From Pholis gunnellus (lineage: Eukaryota > Chordata > Actinopteri > Perciformes > Pholidae), in NCBI GenBank assembly GCA_910591455.2, contig OU342804.1, positions 9,927,133 to 9,991,132 on the forward strand: a stretch of DNA of 64,000 nucleotides, given 5' to 3'. The notes below the pieces were generated by a model that saw nothing but the letters and a program-made list of their open reading frames with translations, ran no database searches and was not told where the DNA came from. Positions 1 through 12,000 of this stretch are shown here, one piece after another. The position numbers and the translations under genes are program-made. Each line of letters begins with the position of its first letter. Position 1 is the first letter of the stretch.

Positions 1-2330
1 AGGACCTATTGTAATCGTAATGTTTATTATTATTATTATTATTATTATTTTTACTCTTTTGTCGCAAAAAGGAGGTGCTTGGGATTCTGGCAACATTTTG
101 AAATTTTGCACGCAAGCCAGAATTTGTGAAAATTGCAGTCTGATTGGGGTGTCCAGCTGCGTTATGAAATATTGGCTCGCTAGCGCCCCCTATTGAGTAG
201 CCCCAACATTGGGTTTCACCGAGCTGTATGAAACTTGGTAGGTATGTGGAACGTGATGGGGCGTACAAAAAATCCTCTTGGAATTTTTCACTAAACCAAA
301 CAGGAAGTCGGCCATTTTGAAGTATATGACGTTTTTGGACCGTTTCAAGGCATCATACTTTAACGAACTCCTCCTAGAGATTGAACCCGATCGACTTCAG
401 ACTTGGTCAGTATGCTCTTGAGACCTTGGCAGTGAAATGTTACTCAAAGATCAAAAAGTTATCGTACTATGTATCCGTGGCGTGGCGTTAAAAAAACACC
501 ATTCGCCATGAAAAAGGAAGTTGTTGTAACTCGGCCGTACATTGTCTAATCTGCTCCAAATCTCTCATATGTCATATCATCCTGACTCAGAGCACATCTA
601 TATGAAAATTTTGAATCATAGTAAGAGCGCCACCTATTGGCAACTGGAAGTTGTACGTTTTGTACTTTGACATCCTGCTCCTCACAGATTAATCAGATCC
701 CTCTCAAATGTTGCCAGGAAAGCCTTAAGACCTTGATCATGCTTCATTGTGAAGATTGTAAGAAGTTGTCGAAGGGCGGCGACGTGGCGGCTCGGCGAAT
801 TTCGATCCTTCGCCATGAACGAATAAACTGATGTAACTCGACTCCACATCATCAGATCTTTACCAGGTTTCACATGTTTGATTAGACTCCAGGCCTGAAG
901 ACATCTGCAGGCCAATTTTTAATCATAGTCATAGCGCCACCTACTGGTAACAGTAAGTTAAAGTCTTTATACTTTGCCTTGTTTCTCTTAGTAGGTAAAT
1001 CAGATCAACATCAAACTACTTCCACACAAATATAAGAAGTTCATAATGCCAGTTCATGAAGCTTTTGATGTTTCGTCAAACGCCGTTGCCGTGGCAACGC
1101 AGTCTTCGCCGTGAAAAACGAAGCTCATTTTGAGAGGCTAAAAAAGCTCGAAACATAAGCAAATTCTGTACGCAGATTACAAGCCCAAAATGTAGTTATA
1201 TAATATGCTTTTATTCGTTCAGAGTGGCAAATCGGCTCAATAGCGCCCCCTACAACATTTCGCCGAAGCAGCCCTCGCACTACGTTTCACATAGATTTCC
1301 AAAATTTGGTGGGCACATGTGTCACATGTGGACTTAAATAAAAGTCTCTTGGGACCATGCTCTAAACCCAACCGGAAGTCACCCATTTTCAATTTATTTT
1401 GAATTTCTAGTGTCGTTTTTGTCATTTCCAGGCGCTGCACTTTAACGAACTCCTCCTAGGGAAATAATCGAATCAACTTTAAAATTGGTCAGTACAATCT
1501 AAAGACCTTTGTGATGAAAAATTACTCAAAACTTGTTGTTTCGTGAAAAGCTGTTGCCGTGGCAACGCATTCTTCGCCATGAAAAATTAAGGTGTTTTTG
1601 AGGGGCCAAAAATGCTCAAAACATAACAAAACTTGTCACACACATTTAAAAGCGTGAATGTAGTGATCTGATGTGATTTTAATGCTTCAGAGAGGCAAGT
1701 CGGCTCGATGGCGCCCCCTACAATATTTAGACGATTCAGCCCTCGCAGTACGTCACACCTAGATGTATAAAATTTGGGAAGTAGGTGTATCACATACAGA
1801 CTTAAAAAAAGGTCTTAGGGGTCTAAGCTCTAAACCCAACCAGAAGTCAGCCATTTTGAATTTTGTATGAATTTATAGTGTCGTTTTTTTACAAGTTACA
1901 GAAGAGCTTAAAAAGAAAACGGTGTTAAATTAAAGTGTTCAAGTAAAAGCAAATGATACTACTGTTTTCTTAACTTTCATGTAAGTCCAAATAAAATCAG
2001 GACACTGCAGGGAGTTGAACCCCATCCCAGTAAACTGACAGTCTGTTATGTTACTAACCCTGAAGCGCATTCACGCACATTCATTTTCTTGATGATCTTA
2101 ACAGGCTTTCATTTATGATTGTATCGGAGGTACCCTCAACACATTTGAGGCTTAAGACCTGTCAACGCGATCTTGTTACGCTGCTGGTCGACGCAGGAAA
2201 TATCATCTAACTCATGCACGCAGTGTTTGATGGTCAAAGAAACGCACGGCAGCGTCCTCCAGAGTCCTGCCAGTACCCTCGACGTGCGTGAATGTGCGAG
2301 GGCCCGGTCAATGCTGCTTGCAGCTTTAAT
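1..2330. repeat. Array unit 0 (short type, left-truncated by the window)
   Basis: Begins inside the 58-bp GC-rich motif (AGGACCTATTGTAATCGTAA), then (ATT)n, then unit body; ends at GCAGCTTTAAT. Its body matches about 55989-58288 closely at an offset of 55,958. It carries two of the ~470-bp sub-repeats (GCGCCCCCTAC at about 1243 and 1712) and then an abrupt join near 1890 that skips about 0.55 kb present in longer units. Confidence 0.9.
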
Positions 2331-5300
2331 TATTATTATTATTATTATTTTTACTCTTTTGTCGCAAAAAGGAGGTGCTTGGGATTCTGGCAACATTTTG
2401 AAATTTTGCACGCAAGCCAGAATTTGTGAAAATTGCAGTCTGATTGGGGTGTCCAGCTGCGTTATGAAATATTGGCTCGCTAGCGCCCCCTATTGAGTAG
2501 CCCCAACATTGGGTTTCACCGAGCTGTATGAAATTTGGTAGGTATGTGGAACGTGATGGGGCGTACAAAAAATCCTCTTGGAATTTTGCACTAAACCAAA
2601 CAGGAAGTCGGCCATTTTGAAGTGTATGACGTTTTTGGACCGTTTCAAGGCATCATACTTTAACAAACTCCTCCTAGAGATTGAACCCGATCGACTTCAG
2701 ACTTGGTCAGTATGCTCTTGAGACCTTGGCAGTGAAATGATACTCAAAGATCAAAAAGTTATCGTACTATGTATCCGTGGCGTGGCGTCAAAAAAACACC
2801 ATTCGCCATGAAAAAGGAAGTTGTTGTAACTCGGCCGTACATTGTCTAATCTGCTCCAAATCTCTCATATGTCATATCATCCTGACTCAGAACACATCTA
2901 TATGAAAATTTTGAATCATAGTAAGAGCGCCACCTATTGGCAACTGGAAGTTGTACGTTTTGTACTTTGACATCCTGCTCCTCACAGATTAATCAGATCC
3001 CTCTCAAATGTTGCCAGGAAAGCCTTAAGACCTTGATCATGCTTCATTGTGAAGATTGTAAGAAGTTGTCGAAGGGCGGCGACGTAGCGGCTCGGCGAAT
3101 TTCGATCCTTCGCCATGAACGAATAAACTGATGTAACTCGACTCCACATCATCAGATCTTTACCAGATTTCACATGTTTGATTAGACTCCAGGCCTGAAG
3201 ACATCTGCAGGCCAATTTTTAATCATAGTCATAGCGCCACCTACTGGTAACAGTAAGTTAAAGACTTTATACTTTGCCTTGTTTCTCTTAGTAGGTAAAT
3301 CAGATCAACATCAAACTACTTCCACACAAATGTAAGAAGTTCATAATGCCAGTTCATGAAGCTTTTGATGTTTCGTCAAACGCCGTTGCCGTGGCGACGC
3401 AGTCTTCGCCGTGAAAAACGAAGGTCGTTTTGAGAGGCTTAAAAAGCTCGAAACATAAGCAAACTCGGCACGCAGATTACAAGCCCAAAATGTAGTTATA
3501 TAATATGATTTTATTCATTCAGAGTGGCAAATCGGCTCAATAGCGCCCCCTACAACATTTCGACGAAGCAGCCCTCGCACTACGTTTCACATAGACTTAC
3601 AAAATTTGGTGGGCACATGTATAACATGTGGACTTAAATAAAAGTCTCTTGGGACCATGCTCTAAACCCAACCGGAAGTCACCCATTTTGAATTTATTTT
3701 GAATTTCTAGTGTCGTTTTTGTCATTTCCAGGCGCTGCACTTTAACGAACTCCTCCTAGGGAAATAATCGAATCAACTTCAAAATTGGTCAGTACAATCT
3801 AAAGACCTTTGTGATGAAAAGTTACTCAAAACTTGTTGTTTCGTGAAAAGCTGTTGCCGTGGCAACGCATTCTTCGCCATGAAAAATGAAGGTGTTTTTG
3901 AGGGGCTAAAAATGATCAAAACATAACAAAACTTGTCAAACACATTTAAAATCATGAATGTAGTTATCTGATGTGACTTTAATGTGTCAAAGTGGCAAGT
4001 CGGCTCAATAGCGCCCCCTACAATATTTCGCCGATGCAGCCCTCGCAGTACGTCTCACCTAGATGTATAAAATTTGGGAAGTAGGTGTATCACATATAGA
4101 CTTAAAAAAAGGTCTTAGGGGTCTAAGCTCTAAACCCAACCAGAAGTCAGCCATTTTGAATTTTGTATGAATTTATAGTGTCGTTTGTGCAATTTCCAGG
4201 CGCTCTACTTTAACGAACTCCTCCTAGGGAAATAATCGAATCAACTTCAAAATTGGTCAGTACAATCTAAAGACCTTTGTGATGAAAAGTTACTCAAAGC
4301 TTGTTGTTTTGTGAAAAGCTGTTGCCGTGGCAACGCATTCTTCGCCATGAAAAATGAAGGTGTTTTTGAAGGGGCTAAAAATGCTCAAAACATAACGAAA
4401 CTTGTCAAACACATTTGCAATCCTGAATGTAGTTATCTGATATGACTTTAATGTTTCAGAGTGACAAGTCGGCTCGATAGCGCCCCCTACAATATTTCGC
4501 CGATGCAGCCCTCGCAGTACGTCTCACCTACATGGATATAAATTGGGAAGTAGGTGTATCACATATAGACTTAAAAAAAGGTCTTAGGGGTCTAAGCTCT
4601 AAACCCAACCAGAAGTCAGCCATTTTGAATTTTGTATGAATTTATAGCGTCGTTTGTGCAATTTCCAGGCGCTCTACTTTAACGAACTCCTCCTAGGGAA
4701 TTAATCAGATCAACTTAGAATTTGGTCGGAACAATCTCAAGACCTTAGTGATTAAAAGTTACTAAAAGCTTTAGGTTTCATCAAACGACGTGGATTTGGT
4801 GTGGCAGCCATTTTACATGGTTCACCATCATCCATCAAGCTGTTATAACTCAACTGTACTTTGTCAAAACTGTCCCAAACTTGACATGGTTGTTGACTGT
4901 CATGACTTTAGGACTTCTGCATGCCAATATTAACTCATAGTCATAGCGCCACCTACTGATAAGCACGGACGTAAGCAGGATTCTATAACTACAGCGGCCC
5001 AAACACTGAACTTATTAAAAGGGTTTGTGGGCACACCATGAGAAAAAGACTTCTCTGATCTAAATATGTGCAAACTAAGATGCTTGGAGAGCAAAAGTTA
5101 GATAACAGTGGGTTTTCAAATCATGTCAGTCGACATTAGTATAAATGATCTGTCCAGAGCTTCTACATGAGAATCAGGTTAAATATTACAATGAATGCTT
5201 CACACTACAATCTAAAGTTACAGAAGAGCTTAAAATGAAAACAGTGTTTAAATTAATGTGTTCATGTAACAGCACATGATTCTACTGTTTTGTTAACTTT

Positions 5301-5656
5301 CATCTAAGTCCAAATCCAATCAGCAGGACACTGCAGGGAGTTGAACCCCATCCCAGTAAACTGACAGTCTGTTATGTTACTAACCCTGAAGCGCATTCAC
5401 GCACATTCATTTTCTTGATGATCTTAACAGGCTTTCATTTATGATTGTATTGGAGGTACCCTCAACACATTTGAGGCTTAAGACCTGTCAACGCGATCTT
5501 GTTACGCTGCTGGTCGACGCAGGAAATATCATCTAACTCATGCACGCAGTGTTTGATGGTCACAGAAACGCACGGCAGCGTCCTCCAGAGTCCTGCCAGT
5601 ACCCTCGACGTGCGTGAATGTGCGAGGGCCCGGTCAATGCTGCTTGCAGCTTTAAT
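2331..5656. repeat. Array unit 1 (long type, 3.3 kb)
   Basis: Longest complete unit. It contains three successive ~470-bp sub-repeats marked by GCGCCCCCTAC at about 3543, 4013 and 4483, then the CACCTACTGATAAGCACGG region, a B-box-like segment near 5333-5350 and the CTCGACGTGCGTGAATGTGC end. It shares the variant TTTAACAAACTCC with the units starting near 49969 and 58289. Confidence 0.9.
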
Positions 5657-8205
5657 TATTATTATTTTTACTCTTTTGTCGCAAAAAGGAGGTGCTTGGG
5701 ATTCTGGCAACATTTTGAAATTTTGCACGCAAGCCAGAATTTGTGAAAATTGCAGTCTGATTGGGGTGTCCAGCTGCGTTATGAAATATTGGCTCGCTAG
5801 CGCCCCCTATTGAGTAGCCCCAACATTGGGTTTCACCTAGCTGTATGAAATTTGGTAGGTATGTGGAACGTGATGGGGCGTACAAAAAATCCTCTTGGAA
5901 TTTTGCACTAAACCAAACAGGAAGTCGGCCATTTTGAAGTATATCACGTTTTTGGACCGTTTCAAGGCATCATACTTTAACGAACTCCTCCTAGAGATTG
6001 AACCCGATCGACTTCAGACTTGGTCAGTATGCTCTTGAGACCTTGGCAGTGAAATGTTACTCAAAGATCAAAAAGTTATCGTACTATGTATCCGTGGCGT
6101 GGCGTTAAAAAAACACCATTCGCCATGAAAAAGGAAGTAGTTGTAACTCGGCCGTACATTGTCTAATCTGCTCCAAATCTCTCATATGTCATATCATCCT
6201 GACTCAGAGCACATCTATATGAAAATTTTGAATCATAGTAAGAGCGCCACCTATTGGCAACTGGAAGTTGTACGTTTTGTACTTTGACATCCTGCTCCTC
6301 ACAGATTAATCAGATCCCTCTCAAATGTTGCCAGGAAAGCCTTAAGACCTTGATCATGCTTCATTGTGAAGATTGTAAGAAGTTGTCGAAGGGCGGCGAC
6401 GTGGCGGCTCGGCGAATTTCGATCCTTCGCCATGAACGAATAAACTGATGTAACTTGACTCCACATCATCAGATCTTTACCAGGTTTCACATGTTTGATT
6501 AGACTCCAGGCCTGAAGACATCTGCAGGCCAATTTTTAATCATAGTTATAGCGCCACCTACTGGTAACAGTAAGTTAAAGTCTTTATACTTTGCCTTGTT
6601 TCTCTTAGTAGGTAAATCAGATCAACATCAAACTACTTCCACACAAATATAAGAAGTTCATAATGCCAGTTCATGAAGCTTTTGATGTTTCGTCAAACGC
6701 CGTTGCCGTGGCAACGCAGTCTTCGCCGTGAAAAACGAAGGTCATTTTGAGAGGCTAAAAAAGCTTGAAACATAAGCAAATTCTGTACGCAGATTACAAG
6801 CCCAAAATGTAGTTATATAATATGCTTTTATTCGTTCAGAGTGGCAAATCGGCTCAATAGCGCCCCCTACAACATTTCGCCGAAGCAGCCCTCGCACTAC
6901 GTTTCACATAGATTTACAAAATTTGGTGGGCACATGTATAACATGTGGACTTAAATAAAAGTCTCTTGGGACCATGCTCTAAACCCAACCGGAAGTCACC
7001 CATTTTCAATTTATTTTGAATTTCTAGTGTCGTTTTTGTCATTTCCAGGCGCTGCACTTTAACGAACTCCTCCTAGGGAAATAATCGAATCAACTTTAAA
7101 ATTGGTCAGTACAATCTAAAGACCTTTGTGATGAAAAAATTACTCAAAGCTTGTTGTTTCGTGAAAAGCTGTTGCCGTGGCAACGCATTCTTCGCCATGA
7201 AAAATTAAGGTGTTTTTGAGGGGCCAAAAATGCTCAAAACATAACGAAACTTGTCACACACATTTAAAAGCGTGAATGTAGTGATCTGATGTGATTTTAA
7301 TGCTTCAGAGAGGCAAGTCGGCTCGATGGCGCCCCCTACAATATTTAGACGATTTAGCCCTCGCAGTACGTCACACCTAGATGTATAAAATTTGGGAAGT
7401 AGGTGTATCACATATAGACTTAAAAAAAGGTCTTAGGGGTCTAAGCTCTAAACCCAACCAGAAGTCAGCCATTTTGAATTTTGTATGAATTTATAGTGTC
7501 GTTTGTGCAATTTCCAGGCGCTCTACTTTAACGAACTCCTCCTAGGGAATGAATCAGATCAACTTAGAATTTGGTCAGAACATTCTCAAGACCTTAGTGA
7601 TTAAAAGTTACTAAAAGCTTTAGGTTTCATCAAACGACGTGGATTTGGTGTGGCAGCCATTTTATATGGTTCACCATCATCCATCAAGCTGTTGTAACTC
7701 AACTGTACTTTGTCAAAACTGTCCCAAACTTGACATGCTTGTTGATGGTCATGACTTTAGGACTTCTGCATGACAATATCAACTCAGTCATAGTGCCATC
7801 TACTGATAAGCACGGATGTATGCAGGATTCTATAATTACAGTGGCCCAAACACTGAACTTTTAAAAGGGTTTGTGGGCACACCATGAGAAAAATACTTCT
7901 CTGATCTAAATATGATCAAACTAAGATGCCTAGAGAGCAAAAGTTAAACAGTGGATTCTCAAACCATGTCAGTAGGCATTAGTATAAATGATCTGTCCAG
8001 AGCGTCTACATGAGAATCAGGTTAAATGTCAGAGTGAATGCTTCAGACTACAATCTTATGTTGCAGAAGAGCTTAAAATGAAAACAGTGTTAAATTAATG
8101 TGTTCATGTAACAGCACATGATTCTACTGTTTTGTTAACTTTCATCTAAGTCCAAATCCAATCAGCAGGACACTGCAGGGAGTTGAACCCCATCCCAGTA
8201 AACTG
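5657..8205. repeat. Array unit 2, cut by Helentron copy 1
   Basis: Normal unit body up to CCCAGTAAACTG, where the transposon begins. The last 0.3 kb of the unit is missing. It is nearly identical to 27834-30382, as expected from the 22 kb duplication. Confidence 0.9.
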
Positions 8206-8800
8206 GGAGTACCACTTACCAGTGCCTTTTGCTTTTTTGGTCTAGACGGAAGATAAAGCAAAACCTACATTAACAACAGCATATGAGTGGCAATATTTAA
8301 TATTACAGAATTATTATGATTCACCTCGATTTAAAATACTCATAAGTGTGTGCATTTTGGATGAAGTGTTTATAGAGCAAAGTACATGTTAATGTGTTAT
8401 ACTGTACATGCTATGCAGTATAGATTAGGTTTTATAGATAAGCTTAATATGTGATGCATGTTTTGGTTCTAATGTACAGTTTTTACAATGTTCCATTTGA
8501 AATTCTGTACAAACTAAGTTCTATTTATGGAGTAAAATGCTGTTTTAATGTAGGAAAAGAAACCAGGGATTATATACCAAGGGATTGAGTAACGTTATTT
8601 ATTTTCTTCCTTAGTACCCAAAGAAGCTTTGCATAGGGCAGAGACAAACAAAACAAAGAAAAAAAAGAGAGCCAGAGGAGCAAACAAAACAAACATAACA
8701 TAATATTAACATTATAATAATTATATAATATGTTATAATAATAACATTTTTGGTAAAAAAAAGAACTGGAGAATGGGTCGTGGAGGGTAGGGTGCAGAGG
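8206..8800. other. Non-coding 3' part of the Helentron insert (copy 1)
   Basis: No convincing coding region. It holds an A+T-rich stretch at about 8696-8752 (alternating TATAATAT-like), an AAAAAAGAACTGG segment and the polyadenylation candidate. Nothing in it resembles the flanking array. It probably contains the transposon 3' end plus LINE 3' UTR. The equivalent in copy 2 is 30383-30977. Confidence 0.5.
8598..8603 (-). terminator. Candidate polyadenylation signal AATAAA (copy 1)
   Basis: An AATAAA hexamer reads on the minus strand about 400 nt after the Helentron stop codon and about 200 nt after the stop of the LINE remnant. It could end the Helentron transcript or be the LINE's own signal. 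Only the hexamer supports it. Confidence 0.35.
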
Positions 8801-9002
8801 TTAGCAGGTGAAGGACAGTTTGAAGAGGTGGGTTTTGAGGGCTTGTTTAAATGATGATAGGGAGGGAGCCTCACAGATGTTGACGGGGAGGGCGTTCCAG
8901 AGGGGGGGTGCAGCAGCTGAGAAGGCCCTGTTACCCCAGGTCCGGTGCTTGGTCTTGATGGTCTTCAGAGTGTTTGCACCGGCGGACCTGATTGTTTGTA
9001 TT
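8801..9002 (-). pseudogene. LINE reverse-transcriptase C-terminal remnant (copy 1)
   Basis: Directly downstream of the Helentron stop (9003-9005) an open minus frame encodes about 66 residues with the pattern RTWGNRAFSAAAPPLWNALP, then SLSSFKQALKTHLF, then a stop at 8801. This pattern (aromatic-Ala-Ala-Pro-x-Leu-Trp-Asn-x-Leu-Pro followed by Phe-Lys-x-x-Leu-Lys-Thr-x-Leu-Phe) is the conserved C-terminal tail of RT proteins from fish CR1/L2/Rex1-like non-LTR retrotransposons. The reading frame differs from that of the Helentron and overlaps its last codons (ATG at 9052). No RT catalytic core is present, so it is a fragment. It may be a LINE 3' end inserted at, or captured by, the Helentron. 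Confidence 0.75.
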
Positions 9003-12000
9003 TTAGTCAACAGTTTTATGCGAAAAAGAACATACAATTGCATCGTGATCACTGAAATATGTTGGCAGTACTATAGCTTGTGTATCATACTGTGTTGTTT
9101 TAATGTACACGTGATCAATTAATGTGCCTTTCCCAGTAGTGGGTTGAGCAACAACTTGAATATACCCCTTATTTGTCATGAAATCACAAATTGTTGAGGA
9201 TTTCAAAATGTCATCATTGAAATCTCCCATTACAGCAATTGTATCACTTTTTGTATCTAAGGATTCAAGTAGATTGTTTAAATGTGCTTTAAACAATGCC
9301 ATGGGATATGATGGTGGGCGATAGATGACTGCTATCAATATGTTGTAAGTAACACAGTTGTACACCAGACATTCTAAATTGACATGTGGTAGCTTGATAA
9401 TGTTGTATGTCAACTTGTCTGCACTATACATGCCAACGCCACCATGATGCTGGTTTTGCAAGGCAATCAATGACTGATTGTCACTAGTATATGATGCACT
9501 TCGAGGACAGCTATCAAAATGAAAACCATCAATGTTGATTGTCTGTGTATAGGGAGCAGCAGGTAGCCATGTTTCTGTAACAGCAATACAGTGAACGTTC
9601 AAACGTTGTGTAAATACTGTTAAATCTGCCACATGGCGAGGCAAGCTTTGCACGTTCATCAAAAACACATTAAGAGCACGATCAGGTAATTTCTGCTGTG
9701 TGATATTGTCAGTTAAAAATGGTTCCATGCGTTGAATTGCATGTTGAATGTTTTCCTTACAATAAATAGCTTTCTCCTCAAAATCTTGAATTACTAACCC
9801 TGACAGATTTCTTACACGACTCAGTGCCACATATGCTTGTCCAGCGGCAAAGATTTTCTTAAGGGAAACCACAGCTTTATCAACTGTAATACCCTGTACC
9901 TTATGTACTGTACACGCCCAAGCCAGTTTTAGTGGAAATTGACGTCGCAGGCCTCCATTACTACTGACGTTATCTTCTTCAGGTTTGATAGCTGTGGAAG
10001 TCGTGAATTGTGTTGAGAATGATGCACTTTGTTTTCTGCGCTGTGTGCCAACTAGTTTATCATCAAATTCAACATAGATCATTTGAGGAAAAATGTTAGT
10101 ACCTGAAGTTATTATATCCGTTATGGTGCCACATATGCCGTTAACAAGGCCATCCATAACATCAACATTTTTTGTAAGCATTACTCGAGCATTTTTCCCC
10201 AAAAGCAGTTTTTCAGATAAACATGTATGATATACTTTAGCATGAGGTTTTCTTTTCAACTCTCGTTTACCGGTTTTTCTATTATTTTCATAATCCTGGG
10301 CATTTATTTCAATATAATCTGGACAACATTTGAATAACTGTTTCACATTGTGCGCATTCACTTGCACATTTGTCGGGAAAATATGTAAATCTTGGCAATC
10401 CTCACCTGTTTCACATTGTTTGAGGATTGTAATGTCATCTGGTGACATGGGGCTGTCTTTTGATCGTGTTCTTAAGCGGTTTAATAGCTGTGCAAAAGCT
10501 GGATCTTTTTGCCTCACAATTGTTGTCAACTCCACCATTTCGAAATTGTTGGACCATAAATTATCAGATGCAATATCAGTACAAAGTGGTTTCCCTTTCA
10601 CTGGAGGCAGTTGGAAGAAATCACCAACGGCAATTACACTAACTTTTCCAAATGGGGAGAAGTCTCCAGTTTGTTTGATTTGACGCAGGCGACCATGAAT
10701 GTATGTGAGTAGTTTATTGTCAACCATGGAAATCTCATCTATAATTACAATCTGCAGAGAACTAAATTTGGCTCGTAATGTGTTCAGTTTGTCCTCCCCT
10801 AAAGGTGTGTATGGTAACTGAATATTAATGCCAATACTAAATGTGTTGTGAATGGTTGCTGCATGTAAATTGTATGCAGCAATCCCAGTTGGAGCAGTTA
10901 ATACTACACAAATGTCATCAGGATTTTGACAGGTTGGTGCCAGTAAACGCATTGCTTCATATTGGATAGCCTTAATTAAATGACTTTTGCCTGTTCCTGC
11001 ACCCCCTGTAATGAAAACGTTAAGCGGTGTTGGATTCTCTCCCTTGACTTTAGCTAAACACCAGTTCCTTACCTTATTAAATGTTGCCATTTGTATTTCA
11101 TTCAGTGATCGAATCAATGCTAAACCGTCTTCCCTACTCAGTATGTTGTTATTTTTCTCTAGAAGTGCACCTGCTTGTGTACTCATTGATAGATCTGGAA
11201 TATGTTCTGGGTCTTCTTCCTCTATCTGTTCCTGCGCTTTAACTTCTTCCTCACATTCTAAGCGCTCAAGCTCTTGTTCAGGGAACATCTCACACCAGGC
11301 ATCCTCTAAGATACCTTCCTCTTCAATAGTGGCTTGGACTCTATCTAACACATCAGCATCAACTTCAAAGACACCTCTATTCCTGTCAACAATTGTTTGG
11401 ACAGAAAGTTTGGAGCCATCAGTAAATTTGATTTCACCAGTTGTATAAAACTGTTCAAATGTTTCAAATGTTTGGGGTTTTAGCTGGGCGTCTACTCGAT
11501 ATGGTAAAAATAACTGAAGATTACTCTGATAAAAGTTTTCTGGATACTTCGTTTTAGAAAAACGCGCATAACGTATGACTGCAGGTTTTGTTCGTGTTCT
11601 TTTGGTTATGTATCCCAAGTTGTTGCTCAAAGCAATTTTTGATTTTGACTTCTCATTTTTGGACACCACTCTATATTCTGCTGCAAATTGTGCCAAACAC
11701 ATGTTATTAAAGGTGGCATCTTTTGGCCTATTTCTATACCGCTCAACTATACCAGTCATCCACATATCTTCTGATGTTAGTTCTTTGTATTTAGCCTTTT
11801 CTTTTAAGACCTTTAATGGCAAACTCATTTTAACCACATTATCCCCTGTTGGGACAAATACAACTTTCCTGGAACATTCTTTAAGATGCATATTTCCAAC
11901 TCTATAGGCTGCCTCTTGAGCAGAAAGATCTCTATTGTGCAAGTATACACGCCCTAATTTCTTCAGTGCTTCTTGAGCATCAACATTCCCTTGTTCGGCG

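Noticed and set aside
637..831. 64-aa plus-strand ORF beginning MATGSCTF, present in nearly every array unit
   Set aside because: It recurs because the units are near-identical repeats. There is no recognisable domain, the same DNA is open on the other strand, and it overlaps the sub-repeat boxes.
2173..2496. Conserved ORF MLRCWSTQE... of about 104-107 aa running through the (ATT)n tract
   Set aside because: Its length depends on the ATT number, which encodes poly-Ile; unit 8 and unit 11 versions stop early. It behaves as non-coding repeat.
8611..8874. 87-aa minus ORF with hydrophobic C-terminal half
   Set aside because: It overlaps the LINE remnant in another frame and crosses the A+T-rich 3' region; no supporting features.
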